From Bradyrhizobium sp. CCBAU 53351 (lineage in GTDB: Bacteria; Pseudomonadota; Alphaproteobacteria; Rhizobiales; Xanthobacteraceae), in NCBI RefSeq assembly GCF_015291745.1, contig NZ_CP030060.1, forward strand, positions 186,001-250,000: DNA of 64,000 nucleotides. The letters run 5' to 3'. The notes beneath the pieces were generated by a model, which made no database searches, was not told the DNA's origin, and worked only from the letters and a program-made list of their open reading frames with translations. Numbering within the stretch: the stretch's first letter is position 1; each line of letters starts with the position of its first letter. This document shows, piece after piece, positions 47,047 through 55,618 of the stretch. Position numbers and translations under genes: made by a program.

Positions 47047-47679
47047 ATGATCATGAAAGCAAATGTTGGCAATCCGGAGTTCGACGAGCGCTACGTCCTT
47101 GATCGACGTGAGGCCGTTCCAGCGTTAGTGGGAGGTCACAAGGAGTTCCTGTTCATCGCGGGCTTGGCTGGCACCGCGCGCGATGTGACTTCGCTGGTGA
47201 ACGATGGTCCGTCCGCCTATGGTCTCGGAGGGGCCATGGGGGCGGCGACGATGATGGGGTTGGGTCTCGCTCTCGCTCGTCCCGATCGTACCGTCATCGC
47301 CTTTTGCGGTGACGGAGAGTTGCTGATGAACGTCGGGTCCCTGGCCACCATCGGCGTCCGCAATCCTCCCAACTTGAGAATCGTTTGTGTCGACAACGGT
47401 CACTACGGCGAAACCGGCTACCAGCGCAGCCATACGAGTTTGGGCGTAGACCTTGAGAAGATCGCCGTCGGGTCCGGCATCAGGCGCACCCTGACTATCG
47501 GTACAGCAGCCGAGCTACCGAAAGGCAGCAAGTTGCTGCGGGAATCTGAAGATGCCGTCTTCATCTTGATGCGGGTCAAGCCCACCGATCCGCCGAAGTT
47601 TAAGCGAACTCTGGATCCGGCCGTGTGCCGCGTCCGTTTCAAGGCTGCTTTGGCGGATGCAGCTCGTGCGGGCGGCTGA
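47047..47679 (+). CDS. TPP-dependent decarboxylase, beta subunit (sulfopyruvate decarboxylase ComE-like)
   Basis: A 210-residue protein matching the TPP-binding (PP) domain in the split form. The cofactor motif begins at CGDGELLMN near residue 97 and ends at CVDNGHYGETG; GLGGAMGAATMMGLGLA precedes it. It starts five bases after the alpha subunit gene and would form the active site with it. An ATG two codons later is an equally good start. Linked to an NitT/TauT importer, so the substrate may be made from an imported compound. Confidence 0.82.
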   Translation: MIMKANVGNPEFDERYVLDRREAVPALVGGHKEFLFIAGLAGTARDVTSLVNDGPSAYGLGGAMGAATMMGLGLALARPDRTVIAFCGDGELLMNVGSLATIGVRNPPNLRIVCVDNGHYGETGYQRSHTSLGVDLEKIAVGSGIRRTLTIGTAAELPKGSKLLRESEDAVFILMRVKPTDPPKFKRTLDPAVCRVRFKAALADAARAGG

Positions 47680-48502
47680 GTCGAAGAGGCGCGAAGTGCC
47701 GACGGCACGCAGCGAAGACGCCGCGCCGTCGGCTACCGGCATCGACGTTCGCGATGTATCGAAGATCTTCGCGCTCGGCGCTTCGGAACAGACCGTGGCG
47801 CTCAAGCCGCTTTCCCTCACGATCCGGAAGGGCGAGTTCTTCAGCTTCATCGGACCGTCGGGATGCGGCAAGACAACCTTGCTCCGCATCATCGCCGGCC
47901 TCACCACCCCCACGACAGGTGGCGTTTTCATAAATGGCACGCAAGTGACCGGACCGGATTCACGGATCGGTATGGTCTTCCAGAAGTCCACGCTTCTACC
48001 CTGGCGAACGGTTCTTCAGAATCTTCTCCTTCCCGTCGAGGTGACGAAATCATGCTCGATGCAAGAGGCGAGATCGCGGGCCGATCGCCTGCTTGAGATG
48101 ATGGGAATTGCCGCTTTCAAAAATCGCTCGCCAGACGAGTTATCCGGCGGCATGCAACAACGAGCGGCGATAGCTCGGGCGTTGATCACAGATCCCGAAA
48201 TCCTGGCCATGGACGAGCCCTTCAGCGCGCTCGACGAATTCACGCGTGAGCGCCTGAACGATGAACTGATGGGTCTGCAAAAGAGCGCGCAAAAGACCAT
48301 CATCTTCGTCACGCACAACATATCCGAAGCGGTCTTTCTGTCTGATCGCATCGGAGTGATGGCCCCAAGACCCGGGCGCTTAGACAGCATCATCGAAGCG
48401 CAGGGCTTTCCCGCTGTGAGGGACGCCTCACTCCGGAAGAAGCAAGAATTTTTCCGGGAGGTGGCGAGAGCCCGGGATGCCTTCGATAGGCTTCATTTGT
48501 GA
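47657..48502 (+). CDS. NitT/TauT-family ABC ATPase (ComDE operon)
   Basis: A 281-residue ATPase: Walker A GPSGCGKTT, Q-loop GMVFQKSTLLPWRTV, signature LSGGMQQR, Walker B ILAMDEPFSALD, switch histidine in FVTHNISEAVFLSDR. It overlaps the beta subunit gene by 23 bases if started at ATG 47657; a GTG at 47696 would avoid that. It energises the permease encoded next. Confidence 0.92.
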   Translation: MQLVRAAESKRREVPTARSEDAAPSATGIDVRDVSKIFALGASEQTVALKPLSLTIRKGEFFSFIGPSGCGKTTLLRIIAGLTTPTTGGVFINGTQVTGPDSRIGMVFQKSTLLPWRTVLQNLLLPVEVTKSCSMQEARSRADRLLEMMGIAAFKNRSPDELSGGMQQRAAIARALITDPEILAMDEPFSALDEFTRERLNDELMGLQKSAQKTIIFVTHNISEAVFLSDRIGVMAPRPGRLDSIIEAQGFPAVRDASLRKKQEFFREVARARDAFDRLHL

Positions 48503-48536
48503 CTCGGGACCTATCGTTCGATGTTGTAAACGGAGA

Positions 48537-49361
48537 ATGCAAGTGTCCAGCCAGGCCGTGAGAAGCGAATCCGAGATCGGCTCAGTCCCCTCGATCCTAG
48601 AGGGGGGCCGAAAATTCGGAGCAGCACTGCTAGCGCTCGGCATTGCGCTGCTGCTTCTCGCTATCTGGCAACTCTCGTCCCAATATCGACTTGTGTCCGC
48701 TCTGATCCTCCCGAGCCCAGCTCTGGTAGCGGGCGCGCTCTACGAAGGCGTGGTCGGCGGACGCTTCCTGAACGACATCCTCGTGACATTCAACGAAACC
48801 GTACTTGGCTTCCTGTTTGGAACGGTCGTCGCCATCACTCTGGGGGCGACGTTCGCATATTCGGGGCTCCTGCGGCGTGCCGGCTATCCCTACGTCATTG
48901 CTGTTCAGACGTTCCCGAAGATCGCTATCGCTCCCTTGCTGATAGCCTGGTTCGGATACGGCATAGGACCGAAGGTCATCATTTCGGCTCTACTCGCCTT
49001 CTTTCCGGTATTCACCGCTACACTTGCCGGATTCACTGAAGTGAACTCGGACATGATCGATCTGCTGCGATCGATGAAGGCGACGCGGCTACAAGAACTT
49101 CGCAAATTGAGGCTGCCCTTCGCGATGGCTTTCATCGTGCCTTCTCTCGATGTGGCCATCGTGCTGGCTTTGCTCGGAGCAATCGCTGCCGAACTGGTCG
49201 GCGGAGCCGCAGGTCTGGGGCAGGTCATTCAACAAAAGTCGTTCACGGGCGACATAGCGGCCGTTTATGCGGTCCTCGCTCTCACGGCCGCAATCGGCAT
49301 AAGCCTTAGAAGCATCGTCAGGACGGTGACCCGAGCTCTTCAGTCAATGGCGTGGGGCTGA
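48537..49361 (+). CDS. NitT/TauT-family ABC permease (ComDE operon)
   Basis: A 274-residue inner-membrane permease with about six hydrophobic segments (first LLALGIALLLLAIWQL). The coupling loop reads LRSMKATRLQELRKLRLPFAMA. I start it at ATG 48537; a GTG two codons on is possible. A single permease gene is present, so it would act as homodimer, unlike the two-permease importer at 13846. Confidence 0.9.
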   Translation: MQVSSQAVRSESEIGSVPSILEGGRKFGAALLALGIALLLLAIWQLSSQYRLVSALILPSPALVAGALYEGVVGGRFLNDILVTFNETVLGFLFGTVVAITLGATFAYSGLLRRAGYPYVIAVQTFPKIAIAPLLIAWFGYGIGPKVIISALLAFFPVFTATLAGFTEVNSDMIDLLRSMKATRLQELRKLRLPFAMAFIVPSLDVAIVLALLGAIAAELVGGAAGLGQVIQQKSFTGDIAAVYAVLALTAAIGISLRSIVRTVTRALQSMAWG

Positions 49362-49380
49362 TTGCAGGTATGGGCACGCA

Positions 49381-50487
49381 ATGCCTTTCGGCACGATTGA
49401 ATGGAGGAAGTCCTTGCGTTTAGTAGGTTGTTTGGCGGTTGCAGCCAATCTGTCCGTCTTCGTCTGTGGTGCGACGCAAGCCGAGAGTCTGAAGGAAGTG
49501 ACCTTCGCATCCTCGGATACAGCATTGAGCATCGGGTCCGCGCCTTACTCATCGCTCCAGCCCACCTTGAAGTTGCCGGAGAAGTACGCGGGGGTGACGG
49601 TCAAGTTTCAACCTACCGCTGGCGCGACGGCTGCGGTGCAGGCCGTAAGCAACGGCAATGCATTCTATACTTTGGTGGCGTTAGCGTCCTTCTTGCCGCT
49701 CGCCCGTCAAGACCCGAACCTTGTTATCGTCTCGTTCGACCCCGGCAATTCTCTCCGGGTGATTGTGCCCCCCGATAGTCCGGTGAAGGGTCCCTTAGAC
49801 CTGAAAGGTAAAGTTATTGGAGTCGGTAGTTTTGGCACGGCGGCCTATCCGTATGGCAAGGCTATCCTCAAGGAAGCCGGCCTCGATCCCGACAAGGACG
49901 TGACCTTCCTGCCGGTCGGTCTCGGAGCACCAGCGGCGGACGCTTTGAAAAGCGGCAAGATCCAGGCTTTCGCGGGGTTCGATAGCCCGAACGCGGTGAT
50001 CGGAAATCTCCTCGGCGTGAAGATGAGAGACGTGCCGTCCCCGCTGAACGATCTCGTTGGTATGGTCGGTATGGTTGTCACCCGCAGTGAAATCGAAAAG
50101 CATCCGAAGGTGGTCGCAGGCCTGTGCCGTGCGCTCTACGAATCGTTCTTCTTCGCCGAAGGAAACATCGAAGGGACCGTGCGCAATCACTTTAAGGTCT
50201 ATCCTGGCCAGCTCCCATCGAACAAACCACTTGATGAAGCGGTCCGGGAAGGCGAGGTCATCCTGAGAGCCAAGCTCGACGTCGTGAACCACAGAGGAGC
50301 CGGTGGCATCATCGGCTACCAGGAACTGCCGACCGTTCAGCACACCGTCGACAAGCTGTACGAGAACGGAATCCTTCCGGAGCGGATGGAAATATCAAAG
50401 TACGCGGACCAACGGTTCAAGAACGATTGTGGCGGTTTCGATCCCGCTGAGCTCCGGGCGCAGGCCCGCGCTTGGAAACCGCAATAG
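49381..50487 (+). CDS. NitT/TauT-family ABC substrate-binding protein (ComDE operon)
   Basis: A 368-residue periplasmic binding protein with an N-terminal signal region (LVGCLAVAANLSVFVCGATQA). NitT/TauT features: AVQAVSNGNAFYTLVAL, GPLDLKGKVIGVGSFG and DALKSGKIQAFAGFD. The other importer of this type nearby lacks these ComDE links; this one may bring in a sulfonate or organic acid. The MmgE/PrpD gene starts 41 bases later. Confidence 0.87.
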   Translation: MPFGTIEWRKSLRLVGCLAVAANLSVFVCGATQAESLKEVTFASSDTALSIGSAPYSSLQPTLKLPEKYAGVTVKFQPTAGATAAVQAVSNGNAFYTLVALASFLPLARQDPNLVIVSFDPGNSLRVIVPPDSPVKGPLDLKGKVIGVGSFGTAAYPYGKAILKEAGLDPDKDVTFLPVGLGAPAADALKSGKIQAFAGFDSPNAVIGNLLGVKMRDVPSPLNDLVGMVGMVVTRSEIEKHPKVVAGLCRALYESFFFAEGNIEGTVRNHFKVYPGQLPSNKPLDEAVREGEVILRAKLDVVNHRGAGGIIGYQELPTVQHTVDKLYENGILPERMEISKYADQRFKNDCGGFDPAELRAQARAWKPQ

Positions 50488-50527
50488 AGGAAATCGACAA
50501 CTGGACACCGAGAGAGGAGAATATTCA

Positions 50528-51934
50528 ATGACGGTCATCGAGCATCTTGCAAAGTGGGGGTCCGAAGCGCCCTTCGAACATTCAAGGGCAGCGCGAGACG
50601 TCGCTCGGCACGCTGTTGAAGACGTAATTGCCTGCATCATAGCGGGATCCAACGATCTCGGCGCCTCTAACGTCCGCAAGATGGTGTACGCCTCCGATAG
50701 TGCCGGTCCTGGCACGGTCGTCGGAGAGGAGAAGGCCGTGTTGCCGCAGCTGGCGGCGCTCGCAAATGGAACGGCCGGCCATGCATTGGACTATGACGAT
50801 ACGTTCCTTCCGGGCGTCAATCACGCCAGTTCGGTTCTCGTCTCGGCCCTCATGGCGCTTGGCGAGCAAGCGGGATCCTCGGGCGCCGAATTAATCGATG
50901 CCTATTTGGTCGGTCTAGAGCTCCAATTCGCGGTCGGCAGCGGTGTGATGCGTAGCCACTACGATTTTGGTTGGCACTCCACTTCGACGATCGGGTGCAT
51001 CGGAGCCGCCGGCGCCTGCGCGCGGCTTCTCAAGCTGGATGCCAGGCGCTTCGCGCATGCGCTCAGCCTCGGGACGAGTATGGCGTCTGGGTGCAAGGTC
51101 CAGTTTGGCAGCATGGCAAAGCCTCTGCACGCCGGGCTTGCCGCTCAGCACGCCATCGAGGCGGCCCAATTGGCCGCGGCCGGCGTCGAGGGACGGCTGA
51201 ATGCGCTTGAAGGAGGGATGGGCTTTCTCGAATTGTTCGGCGGCAAAGGACCGGCTGGCTGGGGAAAAAACATCGAGAAACTGGGCGCGCCGATGACGGC
51301 GGAGTCTCGCGGTCTCATGTTCAAACGCTATCCGTGTTGCGCCTCGACGCACCGGGTTCTAGACGCGTTCTTCGAGCTAAGGGCGCAAGAGAAGTTCGAG
51401 GCCGACGAGGTCGAAAGCATCAACACGCTAATTGGATACGGTAACTCGCGAAATCTGATGTACACAAATCCAGTCTCCGAAATGGAGGCTAGATTCTCTA
51501 TGCAATATTGCATGGCCGTGGCTCTTGTCGACGGTGCTCCGAAGCTCAGTCACTTCACGCCGCAATCCGTCAAGCAGGAAAAATACCGTCGACTTTTCGG
51601 ACTGACAACCGTCAGTTGCTACGATCCTGCGGAGGAGCAGAAGAACGTCGACCTAATGCGTCCTCATGTCATTACCGTCAAGTTGAAGAATGGCCGGTCG
51701 CTGGAACGGTCGCGGGATCTTCCGGTCGGTACCCTCAAATACCCGTTTAGCCTCGACGACCGCAAAGCAAAATTCGACGATTGCTGCAAATCTAGATTGG
51801 ACAAGGTATCCTCCGATAGGCTCTTCGAGGCCATCAACAATATCGAGAGCGAAGGGCATCTGTCCCGGTTCACCGGTTTGCTGCGATTCGGAGCAAAGGC
51901 AAACCACGCTTTCCGCACTTCGAGCTTCGCGTGA
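50528..51934 (+). CDS. MmgE/PrpD-family protein (2-methylcitrate dehydratase family)
   Basis: A 468-residue MmgE/PrpD protein. Family landmarks are AVEDVIACIIAGS near the start, ANGTAGHALDYDDT near residue 80, the GWHSTSTIGCIGAAGACARL stretch and FKRYPCCASTHRVLDAF near 265. PrpD dehydrates 2-methylcitrate; relatives include cis-aconitate decarboxylase, which makes itaconate. GAGAGGAGA precedes ATG 50528. It belongs to the ComDE operon; its substrate is unknown, but a tricarboxylate or branched dicarboxylate is likely from the family. Confidence 0.9.
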   Translation: MTVIEHLAKWGSEAPFEHSRAARDVARHAVEDVIACIIAGSNDLGASNVRKMVYASDSAGPGTVVGEEKAVLPQLAALANGTAGHALDYDDTFLPGVNHASSVLVSALMALGEQAGSSGAELIDAYLVGLELQFAVGSGVMRSHYDFGWHSTSTIGCIGAAGACARLLKLDARRFAHALSLGTSMASGCKVQFGSMAKPLHAGLAAQHAIEAAQLAAAGVEGRLNALEGGMGFLELFGGKGPAGWGKNIEKLGAPMTAESRGLMFKRYPCCASTHRVLDAFFELRAQEKFEADEVESINTLIGYGNSRNLMYTNPVSEMEARFSMQYCMAVALVDGAPKLSHFTPQSVKQEKYRRLFGLTTVSCYDPAEEQKNVDLMRPHVITVKLKNGRSLERSRDLPVGTLKYPFSLDDRKAKFDDCCKSRLDKVSSDRLFEAINNIESEGHLSRFTGLLRFGAKANHAFRTSSFA

Positions 51935-52007
51935 GTGCGGCCGGAAGACCACGCATCCGGCCTCACGTGATCCATTCAGCGCAGAACGACTGCGACCGGA
52001 AAAAAAT

Positions 52008-53198
52008 ATGTCGTCGAAGCCACTTCCCCTGGATCAGGTTAGCGTAGTCGAATTCTGCTCGACGGCAGCGGGGCCTTTCGCGTCCATGCTGCTCTCGGAT
52101 ATGGGAGCGAGCGTCATCAAGGTCGAACCGCCAAATGGAGATGGCTTACGCCAATGGCCGCCGTTGACAGAAGGATTTAGCGAGAACTTTGCCTCACTCA
52201 ATCGCAACAAGAAATCGATCGTCCTGGATCTCAAGAATGATGAGGACAATGACATTGCGCGGCGGCTTGTGCTCGATGCCGACGTGCTGATCGAGAACAA
52301 TCGTCCCGGCGTGATGGAGCGCTTGGGGCTCGGTTATCCGCAATTCGCCGCGGAGAGGCCGGATCTTATCTACTGCTCGATATCCGCATATGGTCAAACC
52401 GGACCTCGAGCCGACGAAGGTGGGTTTGATCTCACCATTCAGGCCGCTGCTGGCGTGATGAGCGTAACGGGCGAAAGCGATGGAGCGCCGGTCAAATGCG
52501 GAGTTCCGATCTCGGATTTTGCGTCGGGTCTATACGCCGCTTTTGCCGTGACCTCCGCTCTGGTGCGGGTTCGGGCGGGGGGCAACGGCGCTCACATAGA
52601 CGTTCCGATGTTTGGCTGCACGTTGGGTATAGCCGCGTTACAGACAAGTGAATTTTTCGGGACTGGTCTGCTCCCCCGCAGATTGGGATCCGCCCACCCG
52701 CGTAATGCGCCCTACCAGGCTTATCGAGCGGCGGACGGCTTCTTCGCGATTGCGGCTGGCAACGACGGACTGTGGCGCGAGGTCTGTCGTGTCGTCGGAC
52801 GCGACTATCTCGTCACCGATGGGCGTTTCCTTACCACCGCTGACAGGGCTTCGAACCAGCACTCCCTCAAGGAGCTGCTGGAGGCCGTATTCGAAACCCA
52901 GCCGGTCGATTACTGGATCGGAGCCTTCGCGAAGGCTCGTGTGCCTCATGCAAGGATTAATAGCTACGACGCGGCCCTTGGAGATCCTCAGACGCGCCAC
53001 ATGGGATGGATCAAAGAACTCCAGTTGCCGGGTGGACGAACGACGCAGACTTTCGCATCGCCCCTGAAGTTCGGCGGCGAAAGCTTTGAAATCCGGAGCC
53101 GACCGCCCCTGCTGGGTGAACATACAAAGGAGTTCCGTGACGCCTACAGCCGCAGGCAGCCGGACCTCAACCGAGTTTCAACAAGGTCGGAGGACTGA
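52008..53198 (+). CDS. CaiB/BaiF-family (class III) CoA transferase, copy 3
   Basis: A 396-residue class III CoA transferase: VSVVEFCSTAAGPFASMLLSDMGASVIKVE at the start and the catalytic aspartate in VPISDFASGLYAAF. It lies between the MmgE/PrpD and thiol dioxygenase genes. I start it at ATG 52008; no strong ribosome binding site is visible (AAAAAA precedes). With the enoyl-CoA hydratase-like protein two genes on it could run a CoA-ester stage of the pathway. Confidence 0.9.
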   Translation: MSSKPLPLDQVSVVEFCSTAAGPFASMLLSDMGASVIKVEPPNGDGLRQWPPLTEGFSENFASLNRNKKSIVLDLKNDEDNDIARRLVLDADVLIENNRPGVMERLGLGYPQFAAERPDLIYCSISAYGQTGPRADEGGFDLTIQAAAGVMSVTGESDGAPVKCGVPISDFASGLYAAFAVTSALVRVRAGGNGAHIDVPMFGCTLGIAALQTSEFFGTGLLPRRLGSAHPRNAPYQAYRAADGFFAIAAGNDGLWREVCRVVGRDYLVTDGRFLTTADRASNQHSLKELLEAVFETQPVDYWIGAFAKARVPHARINSYDAALGDPQTRHMGWIKELQLPGGRTTQTFASPLKFGGESFEIRSRPPLLGEHTKEFRDAYSRRQPDLNRVSTRSED

Positions 53199-53199
53199 G

Positions 53200-53775
53200 G
53201 TGAGCCAAAAGCTGCTTGCATTTGTGGCCGAGGTGACACGCTGTGTCGAAAACGTTCAGGACGAAGTCATAGTCGTTTCGCGCGTCAGGAAGGCGATGAG
53301 CGAGCTTGTGTCAACGGATGACTGGTTGCCTGAGACGATGGCGCTGTCCGATCCCAAATTCTATCAGCAACATCTGCTATATGGAGACCCTCTTGATCGC
53401 TTTTCGGTCGTGAGCTTCGTTTGGGGACCGGGCCAGCAGACGCCGGTCCATGACCATTCCGTGTGGGGTGTCATCGGCATGTTGCGAGGATCCGAGATCA
53501 ACCAGAGGTACGGCCGGACGGCCTATGGGATGGACCCGATCGGTGGTTCCGAGCGACTGGAGCCAGGCGACGTGGAAATCGTGTCGGAAGCGGTTGGCGA
53601 CATTCATCAAGTGCGAAATGCGTTCGATGACCGCGTGTCCATTAGTATCCACTGCTACGGTGGGAATATCGGGAGAATCCGACGTCATGTCTTCAAAGAT
53701 CTCGGTGAGACCCAAGAGTTTGTCTCGGGTTATTCCAATGCTCTCACTCCCAACCTCTGGGCGCCAGCGCAGTGA
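53200..53775 (+). CDS. Cysteine dioxygenase-family thiol dioxygenase
   Basis: A 191-residue cupin protein of the bacterial thiol dioxygenase family, which adds O2 to thiols such as cysteine or 3-mercaptopropionate using iron held by three histidines. Two histidines sit in TPVHDHSVWG and the third in GDIHQVRNA. The GTG at 53200 starts two bases after the CoA transferase stop and is preceded by GGAGG. A thiol-oxidising enzyme beside a sulfopyruvate decarboxylase-like pair suggests organosulfur metabolism. Cysteine and 3-mercaptopropionate types cannot be separated here. Confidence 0.85.
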   Translation: MSQKLLAFVAEVTRCVENVQDEVIVVSRVRKAMSELVSTDDWLPETMALSDPKFYQQHLLYGDPLDRFSVVSFVWGPGQQTPVHDHSVWGVIGMLRGSEINQRYGRTAYGMDPIGGSERLEPGDVEIVSEAVGDIHQVRNAFDDRVSISIHCYGGNIGRIRRHVFKDLGETQEFVSGYSNALTPNLWAPAQ

Positions 53776-54548
53776 GTGGGACGGAAGACCTTTTCGTCGG
53801 TCGCGCCGACGGTGTCGTGCGATTGCGCCTGAACCGACCGGAAGTAGGCAACGCCTTGAACCCAGGTTTGATCGCGGCCCTCACGCGCGAGGTAGAGGAG
53901 GCACGAAGATCGTGCGCCAGGCTTATGATCGTCGAGTCGAGTGGGCGCAACTTCTGCACTGGCTTTGATCTGTCGCGACTCCAGGAGGAAACAGACGATA
54001 CGCTATTGGCAAGATTCGTCCGTATCGAATATTGTCTCCAGGCGATCAAGAATGCACCTTTCCCGACGTTGGCAATAGCCCGAGGGCGAGCGATCGGAGC
54101 CGGGGCCGACCTGTTCTGCGCCTGTGCCATCCGTTGGATCCTACCGGGGTCGTCGTTCGTCTTTCCGGGAGCGAATTTCGGCCTTGTCTTGGGTACCTCA
54201 AGGCTCGCCGAGATCGTCGGCGCCGCGACGGCCGCGGAATGGATCATGGGAGGGGCGACGGTCGATGCGCAATCCGCGCTGGAATCCGGCTTGGCTATGA
54301 AACAAATTGGCTACGAAGACATCGAAAGGGCAGTGTCTAGCGAGACCGCTCGCGCCTGTCGGCTAGATAGTTCGACGCATCAATCGATTTGGATGGCTGC
54401 AGCGAGTGCTCGCAGCGTTCGCGGAGAAACGGGTGACGGCTTCGACATGCTGAGGCTCATCGCGTCCGCTTCGCAGGTCGGCCTAAAGGAAAGAATAGCA
54501 TCATACCGAACGGCAAGCCAATCGATCTGGCCCGTCACGTCACCTTGA
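53772..54548 (+). CDS. Enoyl-CoA hydratase/isomerase-family protein
   Basis: A 258-residue crotonase-fold protein. VRLRLNRPEVGNALN near the start, the oxyanion-hole stretch SSGRNFCTGFDLSRL and RGRAIGAGADLFCAC are present. The second usual catalytic glutamate positions are not obvious, so the reaction may not be simple hydration. GTG start overlaps the dioxygenase stop by four bases. It ends the ComDE operon. Confidence 0.87.
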   Translation: MSGTEDLFVGRADGVVRLRLNRPEVGNALNPGLIAALTREVEEARRSCARLMIVESSGRNFCTGFDLSRLQEETDDTLLARFVRIEYCLQAIKNAPFPTLAIARGRAIGAGADLFCACAIRWILPGSSFVFPGANFGLVLGTSRLAEIVGAATAAEWIMGGATVDAQSALESGLAMKQIGYEDIERAVSSETARACRLDSSTHQSIWMAAASARSVRGETGDGFDMLRLIASASQVGLKERIASYRTASQSIWPVTSP

Positions 54549-54797
54549 TATAGGATCGTGATCTAACCTCGCCGAACAATCAGCGTGAACGATGTTACCT
54601 CGGGCCGGCCACAATTTGACCTTCGAAACGTTTCGTCCGGTCGGTCACCATCGCTTCTTTTGAGATGGTAGCTGCGACGTCTGACAATCTGACGAGATAT
54701 TGCTTGCCGGCCTACTCCGCTTGTTTGGTCTCATCACACACAAGATCGTCGACGGACCCAGGCGTCTTTGAGTAGCTTACATTTAGCAAATATTCGT

Positions 54798-55177
54798 CGC
54801 GGCGGAGCCTACTTTTGCGCTCGAGGACGGCGCCGCCATCAATCCTTTCCACCGCGACATGCCGCGCCTGTCGGTGGATATCGACCACACCTATCTGCCG
54901 GTGGTTCCGCGCCCCAAATCTCTGGCCCCGATCGATGCGGCGATGGAGCGCATGGCGGCGGCCATCAGGAAAGGATTGCCGGCAGCACGGGTGACGGAAG
55001 TCGTCAGCGCCGGTGAAAGATTGTCATCAAGCTGACCGTCCAGAGAGGCGCCGCGCAGGTCAGGATCGAGGTCACGCCGGTGATCAGGGCCGAGCTAGAG
55101 CTGCGCGATGTCTCGTCGAGCGTCGAAGAAATGTCCGGCTTCCGGACCCAAATGGAGCTGCTCAGGCTGTTGTCAAG
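54798..55177 (+). pseudogene. AbiEii-type toxin (nucleotidyltransferase), remnant
   Basis: The N-terminal half of an AbiEii/AbiGii-type nucleotidyltransferase toxin. One frame holds FHRDMPRLSVDIDHTYLP and PAARVTEVVSAGERL; after a frameshift at about 55020 the next segment, IVIKLTVQRGAAQVRIEVTPV, continues in another frame. The rest of the protein is missing and the hipBA promoter follows directly. No AbiEi-type antitoxin gene is visible upstream. Confidence 0.75.
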
Positions 55178-55183
55178 TAAACC

Positions 55184-55202
55184 AATTCGTCATATATGGC
55201 AT
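55184..55202. repeat. AT-rich repeat before hipB
   Basis: Nineteen bases with the core TCATATATG, similar at about 15 of 19 positions to 56849-56867 after hipA. It may be a HipB-binding operator; a second CATATG lies at 55224-55229, just before the hipB start. Confidence 0.45.
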
Positions 55203-55237
55203 ATAAACAAGTGTTAGTCGCCACATATGGTGATATT

Positions 55238-55618
55238 ATGAGTTCGCCCAAATCCAATGCCGCGCTTGAACGTCTTGGTCACGACCTTCGATCGGCTCGC
55301 CTGCGCCGTCGTGTGGCTGTGGCCGACTTGGCTGCGCGCGCGGGTACGTCGCCTAGCACCATCGCACGCCTGGAAAAAGGCGATCCGGGAGTCGCCGTAG
55401 GCACGCTCGCGGACGTGCTCGTCTCTCTCGGGCTTATCGAGAATCTCGCCGATCTCGTCGATATACGGAAAGACGATCTGGGTTTGGCGTTGACGTCGGA
55501 GCGGTTGCCGCAGCGCGGTCGATCGTACGCTGCAAGGCTGCGCAAGCAGGAGAGGCAGGGCGACAAGGACGGGAAAAACGAACCGGACGATGTTGATCCG
55601 AACGGCGTGGCCTTCTGA
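55238..55618 (+). CDS. hipB: HipB-type antitoxin / Xre-family regulator
   Basis: A 126-residue protein with an Xre-type helix-turn-helix in residues 8-65 (LERLGHDLRSARLRRRVAVADLAARAGTSPSTIARLEKG), and a charged C-terminal tail. In HipBA systems HipB binds and blocks the HipA kinase and represses the operon. I prefer ATG 55238, next to a CATATG operator-like site, over the in-frame ATG at 55196. Stop overlaps the hipA ATG. Confidence 0.87.
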   Translation: MSSPKSNAALERLGHDLRSARLRRRVAVADLAARAGTSPSTIARLEKGDPGVAVGTLADVLVSLGLIENLADLVDIRKDDLGLALTSERLPQRGRSYAARLRKQERQGDKDGKNEPDDVDPNGVAF

